From assembly GCF_902148855.1 (NCBI RefSeq), contig NC_043970.1, positions 18,826,647-18,890,646 of the forward strand: 64,000 bases of DNA. Direction: 5' to 3'. A program made the translations under genes and the position numbers. Origin of the DNA: Sphaeramia orbicularis (Eukaryota > Chordata > Actinopteri > Kurtiformes > Apogonidae). The notes beneath the pieces were generated by a model. It was not told the origin of the DNA. It did no database searches and was given only the letters and a program-made list of their open reading frames with translations. Of this stretch, positions 49,698-60,560 are shown piece by piece; the first letter of the stretch is position 1; each line of letters opens with the position of its first letter.

Positions 49698-52600
49698 TGG
49701 TGCAAGTCTACCTGGTGTGAATGGATGTGTGTATGGGTGTTTGTGTCGCTTTGATTCATGTTCTTTACATATATTATTATTTACTTTGTTTACCTTTCAT
49801 TATAAAACTTGAATACCAATAAAAAATATTGTGGGAAAAAAAAAAAAAAAGAATAAGTACCTCTCTGATTCGTGGCTGCCAGATGTGTGAGGTGTTGAGT
49901 GGAAGAGTCCAGTTCCCATAAATCTCCTCTGCAGCGGAATAACACAATTACAAAATATGAAACAAGCAAATAGACCCACAACATGTTGAATGTCAGGCTG
50001 AACAACAACAACAACAGGCTGAATGACAGTAAACTGAATGGTAACAAGTTATATGACAACATGCTAAATAATAGTAAAGCAAATGACATAGGCTGAATGA
50101 CATTAGACTGAATGATGACACACTGGACACTGAGACGCAGAATGACAGTAAACTGAATGACAGCACACTAAATAACAACAGGCTGAATGATGACAGACTC
50201 AATGATAACACACTGAATGATGATATACTAAACAACAGGCTCAATGATGAGACAATGAATGAGACGAGGCTGAACTATGACACACTAAACAAAGAAACAA
50301 CAGTAAACTGAATGTCAAAAGGCTGAATAATGACATGCTCAACAACCATTTGAATGATGATGCACTAAATAATAACAGTCTGTATGACGACACACTGAGC
50401 CACAATTAGCTGAATGATGGCACGCTGAACAACAACAGGCTGAATGATGACAAACTAAATGACTCAACTCTGAATCAGTCCTCTGTACAAATGTCTGTCA
50501 ACTATCAGCAGTTCTTGTACCAAAATAAAACACCAAGATCAAGTGGTAGTTTATTTGTCATTCGTGCTGAATGAACGGGCCAAACACAGACTGACCTTCG
50601 CTGGGACATTTCCATCGGTCCAGACTCAGAATGGCCTGAGCAGGAATCAGAAAAGCAAAAGCGCTTGCCTGAAACAGAGGAAGTCTGCACACACATACAC
50701 AAAACTTGTTCACTACAGCTATCATGAATGCATAGCCCCACCCACGGACTGAAAGTGAGGACTCACCTGACCCCGACGGTGGTCTGGATCAGTGTAGTGA
50801 TTCCCACAGTGGTGAAGATGGTACCAATCAGCTGACTGATGGTGTGCTGGTCTCGACCTACACACATGGCTTCGGCCAGAAGGAATGGGACTGCCACCGT
50901 CCCACTGAAACATGTCAGATAGTGCTGAGGACAGAACGCAAAACGAAAATTACATAAAAGATGAAATGAGATGAAAACAAACAACCTACACAATAAAAAA
51001 ACAGTGTCAATTTAACTCTTAGAGAGCTGAATTTAACTCTATTTCAAGTAACATTTGGTCCCACTCAAAATTAGAGTAAAATTTACTCTATGGCCAGTGT
51101 CAAATTTTCAGAGTTATTTCCACTCAATCCAGTGACAAAATTAACAGTGAAATGTGTAAAAATATTTAACACTGTGGTGACTTCACACTGTTAGTAGTAA
51201 TATGATTACACTTTATAGAGCTATTTTCACTCCAGATTTAGTTTAGTAATGACTATATTATACTAATATTTATTTCTCTACAGTGTTATTTTCTTCATCA
51301 ATTCACACCTTATACTATTACTGACACAATGATGAATTGTAAGAACCTTCAAAGTAAAGTCATGAAGAGTTTATGTTAATTCATCACATGTTTAATAGTC
51401 TATTACAAAACTTTCCTTTGTAACAGCAGAGTCTTCCATGTTTGCTCAATGATCACAACTTCTTTGAGACAATCAGGTAAGGCATTGTTCTGCCAACAGG
51501 TTTGACTAATGGTGTCAAATTTATAAAAAAAAAAAAAAAACATAACAAGAAAAGCACTCAGAGAGTGCAGACCTCCGCCAAGACCAATCTATATAATAAT
51601 TTCTTCCTTGTGCCACTATCAACATTTCCCGAAAATTTCATGAAAATCCGTCCATAACTTTTTGACTTATCTCGCTTGCAAACAAACAAACATGCATGCA
51701 AACACACAAAGCAAAGTGATCGCAATACCTCCTGGAGGAGGTAAAAAAGCCAATAAATGTTGTAAAACAGACACATTAACTTAACTAAACACTAACACAA
51801 ACCCCCCCTTGAACCCCTGCACATAGAACACAAGGAGTAGAATGTCCAGTACCCACAATGCAATGCGGCAGACTGGCACTAATCATCACTCTGTAGAGTT
51901 AAATTTTACACTGCATCTGTACAGAACTTTACTCTGACTTTTAACTCTACTGTTAGAGCTGGTGTACTCTATAAATACTCCATCTAGGTTAAAATAGCTT
52001 GACTCTGAAATATTGATACGGTATTTTTTTTTACTGTGAAGACAAAATAAAGTGAAAATATGGAAATAAACAGAAAAAGTAAAAACTAAATAAAAGATGA
52101 AACAAGGAAAAAAAGATGCAAAAAAAACCAAAAAACAAAACGAGTCAAAATTGACAAAATACAATAGAACAATAAAACAATATTATGTTGTACTGAGACA
52201 ATGACCACATTTATATACACTCCAATAATTATCTGAGTTCTGGAGATATCAGATAATTCAAGTGATCATGTAAACAGCATAATCCTATATGCTTTATAAC
52301 CAATCAGATTAACACAGCTGGATTTCTCCCTGACAACCATGTATACCGGTTAATCGGATTTATTTCATTGTTTTACATCTTGCATTTGCAGAAACAATAA
52401 AACTTGTAGAAAATGGAAGTGACATAGTCAAACATGGAAACATGGAGTCTACCATTAGTACATATGTACATACTCTGAAAGAAATCCAATAATGGACTAA
52501 AACATCTAAAAACAGGGTGTTTTGACTATTGCATTGAAGTGTGCATAATCACATCAGATCTGATTATTACAATTATCCGATTACTCTCAGTTATTGGATT

Positions 52601-54455
52601 TTTATGGTCAGGTGAACAGGCTCAGTGACGTAACATTACCTGTAGCCCCAGTAGAACACACAGGTACCACGATGGGACATCTTCTATGGTGTAAATCATG
52701 TCTGTCTCCGCCCTCGGGCCTCCTGTGAGCTGCTTACTCTTTTTGCTCTCTGCCATTGGTCGGCTGACCTTGTCTGTTGTGTGACTCTGCCCATCTTCCA
52801 AGTAATCAAGGCTCTGGTTGGACAGAGAAGACAGACACAGGTGTTACAAAGAGAATATGAAATGGAAGCTTCACAAACAGCCAAACACAGAAGCACAGAC
52901 AGGTAATGATTAACATAAACAATATACTGGGAAAATGTCACAGTGACCTGAAGAATCAGTGGGTCATTGATCTGAACACCTCTGTCATCAAAACTGATCA
53001 AAGTAGTGATATCAGTAATGGTGTCTGGTGTTCTGATAGTCTGGTGTATTCTTCATTCCTTCTGAATCTCTTATTTGGATTGGTTGGTGCTTTCTGTTGT
53101 GTAACATACACTGCATTAGAAATCACACAATTATATTATGTGACCGCTCAATATGTTTCAGGGAAGGTCGACTTTTCAACTCATCTGCTGTAAGTCAAAG
53201 TCTTATGAGTCAAAAAAGTCTCAAGTCAAAAACTGTGACTTAAGTTATCCACCTTTTTTTTTTTTTTTAATTATTCACATTTATACTAAAACAAAAAAAC
53301 AAACAAAATAACATGCAGACTGGAAGTACATGTAGTGAATATTAATCATCACATCCCGAACAGACTGACGACCCTTCTCAGAAATGGAATCACTGAATAG
53401 GTCCTAAACTAAAGCTAGTGAACTTCAAGTCAGTGGCAGGACAGCTGAGTGGTTAACACAACTGGCTCACCATGTGGGAGCCAGAGGATCACTTCACACT
53501 GATGTGTTTTAGCCTTTATGTTGATTTTCTCATTTTTAATGTCATGTGATCTATCTGTACTACCTTCACCCCTGGTCTAGATGCATTGTCCATATTATCA
53601 GTAGAGAAGACACTTGTCAGTGACATGACTGACTTTAACAATAGAATCATGTAAAAATGTGCATGTTTGAAGGATAGACTGGTGAAATTAACATATAAAA
53701 ATACATGACTGAAAACATACTGTGTGTTTTTATTTTAATGTAAATTAATATTTTAAAATAGTAGTGCATGTGCTTTGGCGTATCCTAGTGGTGATATGTG
53801 GTTATAGTGCAGCTGAAAACTGACATGGATGCTGTGCCCCACCAGAAACTAATTTCACCAGCCTCCACCAGTCATTTATATTTATTCATGAATTAATTAA
53901 TATTTCCATATACTTTCTCTGTATCATTAATTCATAGTTTTGCAAAATTTCATAATATTTTCAAACTGTTTAGCAGTTTACATGGGAAAGTCAAAGCCAG
54001 TTTTAGGTTTTTTGGACTAGATCATTCAAAGCTCCTCAATCAACAGCTCAGGAAGTTTATTATTACATGAAATATTATTATATGAAACTGGAATAGTTTG
54101 ACATGTGATAGTGATGAAATTATCCTTAATATTCAACCAGCAGTTGTAGCTAAAAATGAGCAGAGACATGTTTTGTTTTGCTGATTTTCTTAAACTTCAG
54201 CTAGACAGTGCAAACCCAATCATAGTGAGCTGGTTTTGATAATTAACTTGCTTGCGGATCATCCAGATGTTCCTCCTGACCACACTCTGCTGTCTGCTGT
54301 GAAATGCATGCTGGGATACCACAAGACAGCAGCTTGTCATTTGTATGTAAATAGAGCACTCACACCTGTCCAGCTGCCCTCTGACAGCAATCAAACACTC
54401 AGCAAACACAATAATCAATAATCAGCCATGAGATTACCTTTAGGTTGTGGTCCAT
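41300..54455 (-). CDS. slc23a1: Sodium-dependent vitamin C transporter 1 (SVCT1), complete coding region
   Basis: Minus-strand coding exons: 54455-54438, 52813-52640, 50924-50767, 50684-50596, 49928-49861, 49254-49073, 48850-48730, 45721-45565, 44975-44828, 44751-44646, 44444-44315, 44028-43885, 43552-43457 and 41562-41300. The sum is 1854 nt, 617 residues (human 598), and all fourteen exons join in phase. The exon starting at 50684 uses the acceptor before ACTTCC, which restores [10 protein letters not shown]. Residues 64-65 are the QH pair of the first membrane segment (LLGLQHYLT). The nucleobase-ascorbate signature [10 protein letters not shown] lies at about 398-407. Also seen are [19 protein letters not shown] and [19 protein letters not shown]. 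Family role: Na+-coupled L-ascorbate uptake at the plasma membrane (intestine and kidney in mammals). The C-terminal tail is acidic and ends in STKV, as in mammals. The first coding exon has its own acceptor (54475), so a leader exon lies upstream. Confidence 0.95.
41826..42270. mobile_element. Probable MITE in the last slc23a1 intron
   Basis: The left end TTTAACCATTTAACACC and the reverse complement of the right (AACCATTAAATCAC) are loosely inverted. The interior repeats ATCAAATATGATACA-like palindromes near 41850 and 42125. The ends are imprecise and no target duplication was confirmed. Confidence 0.4.
42282..42342. repeat. (AAT)n microsatellite
   Basis: About 20 AAT units in the last slc23a1 intron, abutting the probable MITE. 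Confidence 0.93.
43657..43677. repeat. Poly-C tract (21 C)
   Basis: An uninterrupted C run in a slc23a1 intron, so the transcribed RNA carries a G run with quadruplex potential. Confidence 0.9.
46010..47100 (-). repeat. Repeat family F, copy 2, split by a TTAA element
   Basis: On the minus strand it runs from GACCACTAGAGGGAGTAGTG (about 47095) through the insertion to CAGCTCTAAATGAAAACAAT (46281-46262) and CCAAACAGATCTTTAGTTCA (46105-46086). It matches copy 3 at 57808-58460 on both sides of the insertion, and copy 1 over the distal part. Confidence 0.7.
46428..47046. mobile_element. TTAA-flanked (piggyBac-type) non-autonomous element, complete copy
   Basis: TTAA lies at 46424-46427 and 47047-47050. 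The ends are inverted: AGGAGCGATATTTTT on the left, and the reverse complement of the right is AGGGGTCATATTTTG. The 619-bp interior has no transposase frame. Copy 3 of the host repeat shows the uninterrupted site. A truncated inverted relative lies at 12005-12356. Confidence 0.82.
47400..48575 (+). repeat. Unclassified interspersed repeat with a small membrane-protein-like frame, broken
   Basis: This segment of a slc23a1 intron lies antisense to the gene and ends in TTCTGATTCTGATTCTAA after AAATGACAATGAAGGCAG, a tail of the type seen at 3' ends of fish retroposons. An open frame at 47625-47972 (115 codons, non-ATG possible) includes the hydrophobic run [20 protein letters not shown] followed by basic residues, like one membrane span. 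I recall similar sequences as repetitive in fish but cannot name the family. The copy looks broken in a few places and is therefore old. Confidence 0.5.
48257..48284. repeat. Poly-C tract (28 C)
   Basis: An uninterrupted run of 28 C within the repeat at 47400-48575. The gene strand reads poly-G. Confidence 0.92.
49628..49692. repeat. (TA)n microsatellite
   Basis: About 32 TA units in a slc23a1 intron. Confidence 0.93.
49985..50480. repeat. Degenerate minisatellite, unit about 17 bp
   Basis: About 28 diverged copies of a GCTGAATGATGACACAC-like unit fill the intron between slc23a1 exons 4 and 5. On the minus strand it gives chance open frames rich in Ser, Phe and Leu, which are not genes. Confidence 0.85.
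50989..52038. mobile_element. Non-autonomous DNA element with CACARTAAAAAAA ends
   Basis: The left begins CACAATAAAAAAACAGTG and the reverse complement of the right begins CACAGTAAAAAAAAATAC. The interior is rich in TTTAACTCT/AGAGTTAAAT motifs. It shares the block CCCCTGCACATA and ACCCACAATGCAATG with the element at 21613-22381. It is interrupted by the CCTCCGCCA repeat at 51550-51742. Confidence 0.65.
51550..51742 (-). repeat. CCTCCGCCA-ended interspersed repeat, copy 2
   Basis: It reads AAAAGCACTCAGAGAGTGCA then GACCTCCGCCA at the left and CCTCCTGGAGGAGGT at the right, the inverse of the copy at 13604-13820. It is nested inside the element at 50989-52038. Confidence 0.65.
52202..52620. mobile_element. 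Probable MITE in slc23a1 intron 2
   Basis: The two sides are loosely inverted: ATACACTCCAATAATTATC near 52214 against the complement of GGATTTTTATGG and TTATCCGATTAC near 52575-52610. Scattered ATCAGAT and ATCCGATT motifs lie between. The ends are imprecise. Confidence 0.4.
53194..54437 (-). other. slc23a1 intron 1, distal part
   Basis: A poly-T run at 53253-53269, then AT-rich sequence with no recognisable element. Confidence 0.4.
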
Positions 54456-54474
54456 CGTCACCTTCAGTCTGAAC

Positions 54475-56350
54475 CTAAGGACAAACCAACAACAAATGCA
54501 GACAAACACATGAACACAGAACAAAGAGGTTAATAATCAGTGTTTAATGGACTTTAACCTGAAACACAAGCTCCATGTGACCCAGAATTCACACCTCATC
54601 AGGTGCGTCTTCACTGCAGCTTTAACATTAGTCACTCAATGATCACTAATAGATTAAGTATAACAGACCAACAAACACTGCTGTTCCTCTAGGAGGTGCT
54701 GCCTCTCCTACATTAAATACTAAATAATGGAAATAAACAAATATTCTAAGTATTTACAAACCTCTGCATTTTTCATGCAGTTAATTTGCATATTAAATAC
54801 ATTTCTAAACAGTTATTTCAGATAGAACACAATATTACATAGCAACAAAAATGAGACAAGAGGAAAACAACGTTAAAGAAGAACAACTTATACAAAATGA
54901 AACAAGAGAAATATGAGATGAACCGAAATGAAAACAAGAATAAAAATGACAGCAACGTATATGATAAAAAAGAAAACTAAGAGATATTTCTGATCTTTCA
55001 TACTTTGTACGTTGTGTTGAACAGAGGTCATGTGACAGCGTTGGGAACCTGCTGATTTGTTTGCTCACGGTTTGTATGAAAAATAATGCAAACTGATAAA
55101 GACAGTTAAGTGATAACATGTGGAGCAATGTTACCAAGCAACTGGACAATGAAGAGCATGTGTAACATTAATGTCACATAAATCAAGCCCATTATGCACT
55201 GTGTGTCTTTAGCTGGTGGTAAAACAGATATGGTCAGGTCTTCCTCTACATGACTAATAAAACAACTCAATAAAACAATAACCGGTTCTTAATCTGAGGT
55301 GACCAATGATCAAGGTCCAGTAAACGTGACTTGGTTTTCTGTGATTCATACATCTGTTCATACACAGCCTTTGTCACACCTTGCCGCCCTTATCTGTTGT
55401 CTAATTGTGTTCGGACATCATGTCAGTTCACGTGATAACTGATAAGTTCTGCTCAAGATGACCTTGAACTTTACATAGTATCTGGTATTTTCTGTAGAGT
55501 AACTGTTTCCAAGCAACACTAGTGTTGTTGCATCTAGTTCAAACATCCTCTATTGTACAGTCTGTATTCTAATTTGCATCATTTATTGTCACATCTAACA
55601 AATTATTACTTTACATGTCTTCGGCAGCTGTTATCACCTCACAGCTTCTCACTATGAAAACCCACTTGAGACTCTGTGAGAAAATATCATCAGTAGAGGT
55701 GGCAGAAGTCCACACATACTTTCCTCCATTAGATGTACAAATACTATTGTAAACACAGGCTATGGTGGAAGAGCAAGGGCTGATTCAACTTCTTTACTGC
55801 AGTAAAAGTTAAGAATTACAGGTGCAAAGTATAGAAGTCAAAAGTCACATTTGATGGACATTTCTATGAGCTCTTACTGTGCAAAGCAAACCGAACTTCA
55901 TGTCCTTTTAATATAGTGTCAAAACTTACCAAACCAATCTAACTTCAAATTAAAATAAAAAACGAATAAACTGACAGGAAAATAAAGATAATTGATTTCA
56001 CTTCAATTTTCAAATCAGTATTCAGTGTCAGTAACAGAATTTGTAACATTATGATGCTTTTTCCCTAAAACCCAGTCTTCCTTTGTTGTCTGTTTCATTT
56101 TTTAACTTCATTTTTCATCTTTGAACCACCATTATGAGTAGTTTTACGTGAAATATGTGTATTTCACATTTTGGTGTTGTTTATGGATCACATCTTTGCT
56201 CCTTAAAATATCTGTACTGTATGTAGTTAATTCATTCATCTTTAGAACCATTTTATCTTGGGGAGGGAGAGGGTCTTGGGGTGCTGGACAAACAACCATT
56301 CACTCTCACAATTCACACCTATGGGCAGTTTAACTTAACCAATTAGCATA
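54475..56350. other. slc23a1 upstream region
   Basis: It should contain the slc23a1 leader exon and promoter, since the first coding exon begins at an acceptor. I could not locate them with confidence. No repeat ends recognised. Confidence 0.4.
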
Positions 56351-57561
56351 GGCTACATTCAGACTGCAGGCATATGTGGCCCAAATCTGATTTTTTTGCC
56401 CATATGTGACCTGTATCCGATCTGTTAAAGACAGTTTGAACAGCACCAATCTGATTTTATTAAATCTGACCCAGGCCACTCTGTAATGTGTCCTAAATCC
56501 GATCCGTATTTGATATTTTGCAATGAGACTTCAGTCTGAACAGCCAGATCGCATTTATCCAACCTTTACATCACTGAAATGTGACAAACATCACAATTCT
56601 GGATCTCAGGAGGAGGAGGGACGGGAAAAACATATTTACTTCCGTAAACACAGTGTGGGCCTGTGTGGTCATGAATTCGGTCAGGACCTCTTTTGCGCAT
56701 GCGGGTCACTTCAGGGTCACATTCAGTTCATACTCAAAACTGATAGAAGTTGCATTTAATGTGTAATGTGAACGAGCTCACAAAAAATTGTATTTCACCA
56801 AAAAATCCGAATTGTGCATTAAAGGTGGGGTGCGAGATGTTTTCCTGGAGCATTGTTTACGGTATTGCTTAAAATCCCCTTCACACCCTGATTACAACCA
56901 ATTAATTAAATGCTGTAACACCAAAATAAAAATTTGTCACCTGTGGAACGGACAGGACTGAAAAAACACCATCCAGTCATTTTGAGCGCCCAATCAAAAT
57001 GATTGAACGGTGATATATCTATCAAATTCAACTGCCATTTGTCCCTCCTCCCTCTGTGCATACCCCTCTTCGTGCATGAATCATGCGTTCTCAGAGGTTT
57101 GGAGCACTTGTTCAGGAAACGAAGCTGGAGCCAGATCTTGGCTATATTAGCTATATTAGGATGGAAAGCTCACTGGCAAACTGTTTTGTAACCAACATAA
57201 ATCACTAGGAAATGTAACGTTAGCCAGATAGGTATGAATTGGAGCTGTTCTGTTAGAGCGGAGGTGTGGGAGGATACTGAATGAGGTATGAGGCCAGAGC
57301 TGGGGTCGGAGCCTGAGCCAGGGCCGTACGGGGCCAGAGCCAGGGATGGAGTCGGAGCCGACTAATTGTTGCTGCGCAGCGCTCATGAACCCTCGGGAAC
57401 AAGCACTGCGCATGCCAGTACTCTGGAGACGTGGCTTCAGGGGGATGTCTGAAGAAAGGGGTTTGGACTTCTGAACTGAGTATTTTCAAAATGTAGCTTG
57501 CTCGAACAGTTTTTCTAAGGTCTTGAACCCCACCTTTAAGACCTGCTGTCTGAACGAAGCC
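56351..57561. mobile_element. Non-autonomous DNA element split by a TTAA element
   Basis: The left begins GGCTACATTCAGACTGCAGG and the reverse complement of the right begins GGCTTCGTTCAGACAGCAGG. ATA flanks both sides (56348-56350 and 57562-57564), a possible 3-bp target duplication. The interior is rich in AATCCGAT/ATCCGATC motifs. The right end is separated from the body by the insertion at 56823-57535. Confidence 0.75.
56823..57535. mobile_element. TTAA-flanked (piggyBac-type) non-autonomous element, nested
   Basis: TTAA lies at 56819-56822 and 57536-57539. The left end AGGTGGGGTGCGAGA and the reverse complement of the right, AGGTGGGGTTCAAGA, are inverted. The 713-bp interior is GC-richer than its surroundings, with GGAGCCGGAG-type repeats near 57295-57362, and has no transposase frame. 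Confidence 0.82.
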
Positions 57562-57807
57562 ATAGTAACACATGTCTTTGGCTGGAGAGAGAAAGCCAGA
57601 ATATCTGAAGAGAACCCACACAAACACACGGACAACATGCAAACTCTGTCAGCCAGTGTTGGAATCGAACCCAGGACAAATAAAATTATAAAATGACCTA
57701 AAACAGTCATTGGTGTGTTTGGAATAAAGAGCTCTGAAGTTATGCTGAAGATGCCAAAGTACTGAATTAAAGAAATATGAACTGAATCTAACATCGATGA
57801 GGTTTAG

Positions 57808-58460
57808 GTGACCACTAGAGGGAGTAGTGAGTCACTCTGTCGGTCTCCCGTGGTGAGGAAAACTAACATCACAGGGCCTTTGACCAAAGCTTCTGAAAGT
57901 GACTAGATCAAACGAGTGCCACTAACAAACAACCGAGTCAAAGAAAGCGATTTGATAATAAAAGCCAAAAGCACTGTTGTTGTTTTCATCACTGGACACA
58001 CCTCTGTCAAGAGTGGCTTGTAGAGCCTTGACAAAACAAATGAACACAGGAGGATACAGGTGTTGGCAAATAAATATAATTTATTAATCAATAGTGAACG
58101 AATCAGGTATAAAACAAATAATAATAAAGTAAATCCTATGTGTAGTCAGCATTATCAGTAGTGTAATGTGTGTGTAACTAAACAAAAGGTGAACAAACAA
58201 AAGAGAAGATAGTGCTGATGCAGTGAGGCCGGGAGAGAGCCCAGCTTCTGCCTTTGCTGGGATTTAAATGCTGTGGCCACACCCACAGCCAGGTAGCACG
58301 GGAGAAACCAAACCACTTCACTGGTTGCCTGTTAGGAGGAGAAAAACAAAGACACCAAGGAGGAAGGAAAACAAGGAGTAAACCCTGCACTGAGGGTGTC
58401 ACAGCTCTACATGAAAACAATGGAGTTTGCAATTTTCATAGTAATTCATGAGTCTTCTGT
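57808..58460 (+). repeat. Repeat family F, copy 3, split by a probable solo LTR
   Basis: It starts GACCACTAGAGGGAGTAGTG and continues through CACAGGGC and AGCACTGTTGTTGTTTTCAT. After the insertion it resumes with CAGCTCTACATGAAAACAAT. It matches copies 1 and 2 on either side of 58001-58399. Confidence 0.7.
58001..58399 (-). mobile_element. Probable solo LTR of an LTR retroelement, inserted in repeat F
   Basis: A 399-bp insertion flanked by a 4-bp duplication, CACA (57997-58000 and 58400-58403). Comparison with the other copies of the host repeat shows where it went in. Read on the minus strand it has a TTTAAAT box, then GC-richer sequence, then AATAAA near its 3' side, the order expected of an LTR. 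No internal coding region remains. The family is not certain (Gypsy-like by duplication size). A fossil of moderate age. Confidence 0.5.
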
Positions 58461-58605
58461 GACAAGTCATTAATAAAACACTAATATCACAGACCTATGT
58501 GTGAACATTTGTTGCTTCTCTCTGAATTCATCTTTACTCTCATCTTCTCTTTCAGTGTCCTCATTTCAATCCCTTTAACATTTGTTTATCCATGACACCT
58601 TACAG

Positions 58606-58807
58606 CAGGGGTCACCAACCCTGGTCCTCGAGGGCTACTATCCTGCATGTTTTAGATGTATCCCTCTTCCAACACACCTGATTCAAATGATCAGCCTATA
58701 ATCAAGCTCTGCAGAAGACTGATAATGACCGTCAAGTGTGCTGGAAGAGGGAAACATCTAAAACATGCCGGATAGTAGCCCTCAAGGACCAGGGTTGGTG
58801 ACCCCTG
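58606..58807. mobile_element. hAT-type palindromic MITE, copy 2
   Basis: The 202-bp palindromic element begins CAGGGGTCACCAACCCTGG and ends with the complement. The flanks CCTTACAG and CCTTAGTC share only the first five bases, so the target duplication has decayed or the ends have shifted. Confidence 0.85.
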
Positions 58808-59117
58808 CCTTAGTCTTTGACATGTAAGAGGGTTTTTTGTTTGGTGACCAGTAGCCCACACTGCCACCCAGTGGAGGGTTAAGACATTGTCCTATAAGCA
58901 ACAACAGATCAGCAAAATTAATGCGTTATGCATCTTATTTCATAAGATGTGTCACACAAGGACAATAATTCACACCTGAAGCTGTATTGTTCTTGTAGAT
59001 ATCTGCACATTTGCATTTAATTCTTTTTTTTTTTTTTTAATCAGTCTCTTTTCTGCCACCAGTATTTCCTTTTAGTGTCTTCAGTTACATATAATTGGCT
59101 CCAAACCATGCTTTATT

Positions 59118-59243
59118 GGAAACCCTGGTCCTGGTAATTCAGACGAACACATGTGGTTCTAAGTCCATTTTGTTCACTGTAGTCCAGGGGCTACAGTGAA
59201 CAAGATGGACTTAGAACTTCTAATTTAGTGCAGGATTTCCAGT
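59118..59243. repeat. Small foldback element with near-perfect 26-bp hairpin
   Basis: Arms 59157-59182 and 59191-59216 pair over 25 of 26 positions around the 8-nt loop TCCAGGGG. Outer GGAAACCCTGG and the complement of CAGGATTTCC may be the element's ends. Confidence 0.6.
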
Positions 59244-60326
59244 ATCATGAGGGTGGTTTATTTTTTACTGGGCTAAACCTCTCCAAGATAATTTACCCTT
59301 TCTTCCATACAGTGAATGAAGACATATAAAAGCACCACCTAGTGACCACTACTGACCAACTAATCCTTATAGACGATTCCTCCAACCTTACTGTGCATAT
59401 AAAAAAAAAAAAAAAAAAACAGCTAAAAAACCAACTACAATGAAAGTCTTTTGTGTTTGTGCCTTAATGTTGTAATATTGATCAGAGTATTAATTTAAAC
59501 ATTTGTATACTGGACAGTTTGTCATCTCTTTCTTTCTTAAGTTGCAGCAGCTGTGTTGCTTTTAGTGTGTTTATATTATTTAAAGTCTTTGTTTATTTAA
59601 AATTATTGTTTGTCATTCTTGTGAGAAATATATGGATCTAGACTGATACACGTTTGCAACTTTGTTTATGTGAACTCCTCATAACCAGATTCAGAAACCC
59701 TGGTGACTAAGTGAGCTTGGTTTTGTCAAACTGAAAACCACAGAGAGATCCTGGACCAGCTTCATGATACAGGATAATCTCAACCTGATAAGATATTTTT
59801 CAACCTATGATTGACTATTAAGGCCTACTACTGCTTTAATTTATACTTTGGAAAACTGATCCTATGAAGTTTTACTAGGAAAAAAAATGTGCCCAATATA
59901 GTTTAGAAAATTTGATACTTCATGTCAGAGTTCAAAAGTAGAGATATCAGCAGGTGCCAGGGAACTGGTCTGCACTAAAGCTCTCATTCAAATAGTGAAG
60001 ACTCCACTATGGTTTATACTTTGGACTTAAAGAAAAAGCACAGAGTTGAAGGAAACTGTCATTTTGTTTGTTAATGCATTAAATAAAATAATTGGAGGGA
60101 GGTTATAAAAACGTAAGGCGGGATTTTCTGAGGGAATGTTATTATGTCAAAGGTGAACAAATACTGGTAGATATGTGTTACCTCCTGCCAAAACACTGAT
60201 CACAGTGTGTTTCAAACCATGTAAAGCAGGTGATCAATTAGATGTTAACCCCAGAAAAAGTGAAATTACCTAAATGCTGAATATACTGAAATACATGTAT
60301 ATGAAAGACAAAAAAATATGCTTTTC

Positions 60327-60380
<54 letters not shown>

Positions 60381-60560
60381 TTTTTTACGTATTTGTCGTA
60401 CCTGTGTTTTTCTTGCCTGTGTTTTTTATTACTCAAAGGCAGCTTTCATGTTTTGCTATTTGAGCGAATGATGCTAGTTTGTGATTATTAATCTTTATTG
60501 ATCAGACGTTGATTGGTCTAATGATGTTTTTGTTTCTAAAATGATAAGCGCCCCCTAATG
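59244..60560. other. Upstream flank of pwwp2a
   Basis: AT-rich, with a poly-A run at 59400-59419 and an (AT)n(AC)n microsatellite at about 60331-60375. No gene or element ends recognised. Confidence 0.5.

Noticed and set aside
49790-50244. Ser/Phe/Leu-rich minus-strand frames
   Set aside because: Translation of the degenerate minisatellite.
57605-57690. Segment resembling a common fish repeat (AGAACCCACACAAACAC to GAATCGAACCCAGGAC)
   Set aside because: It looks familiar, but I could not define ends or class.
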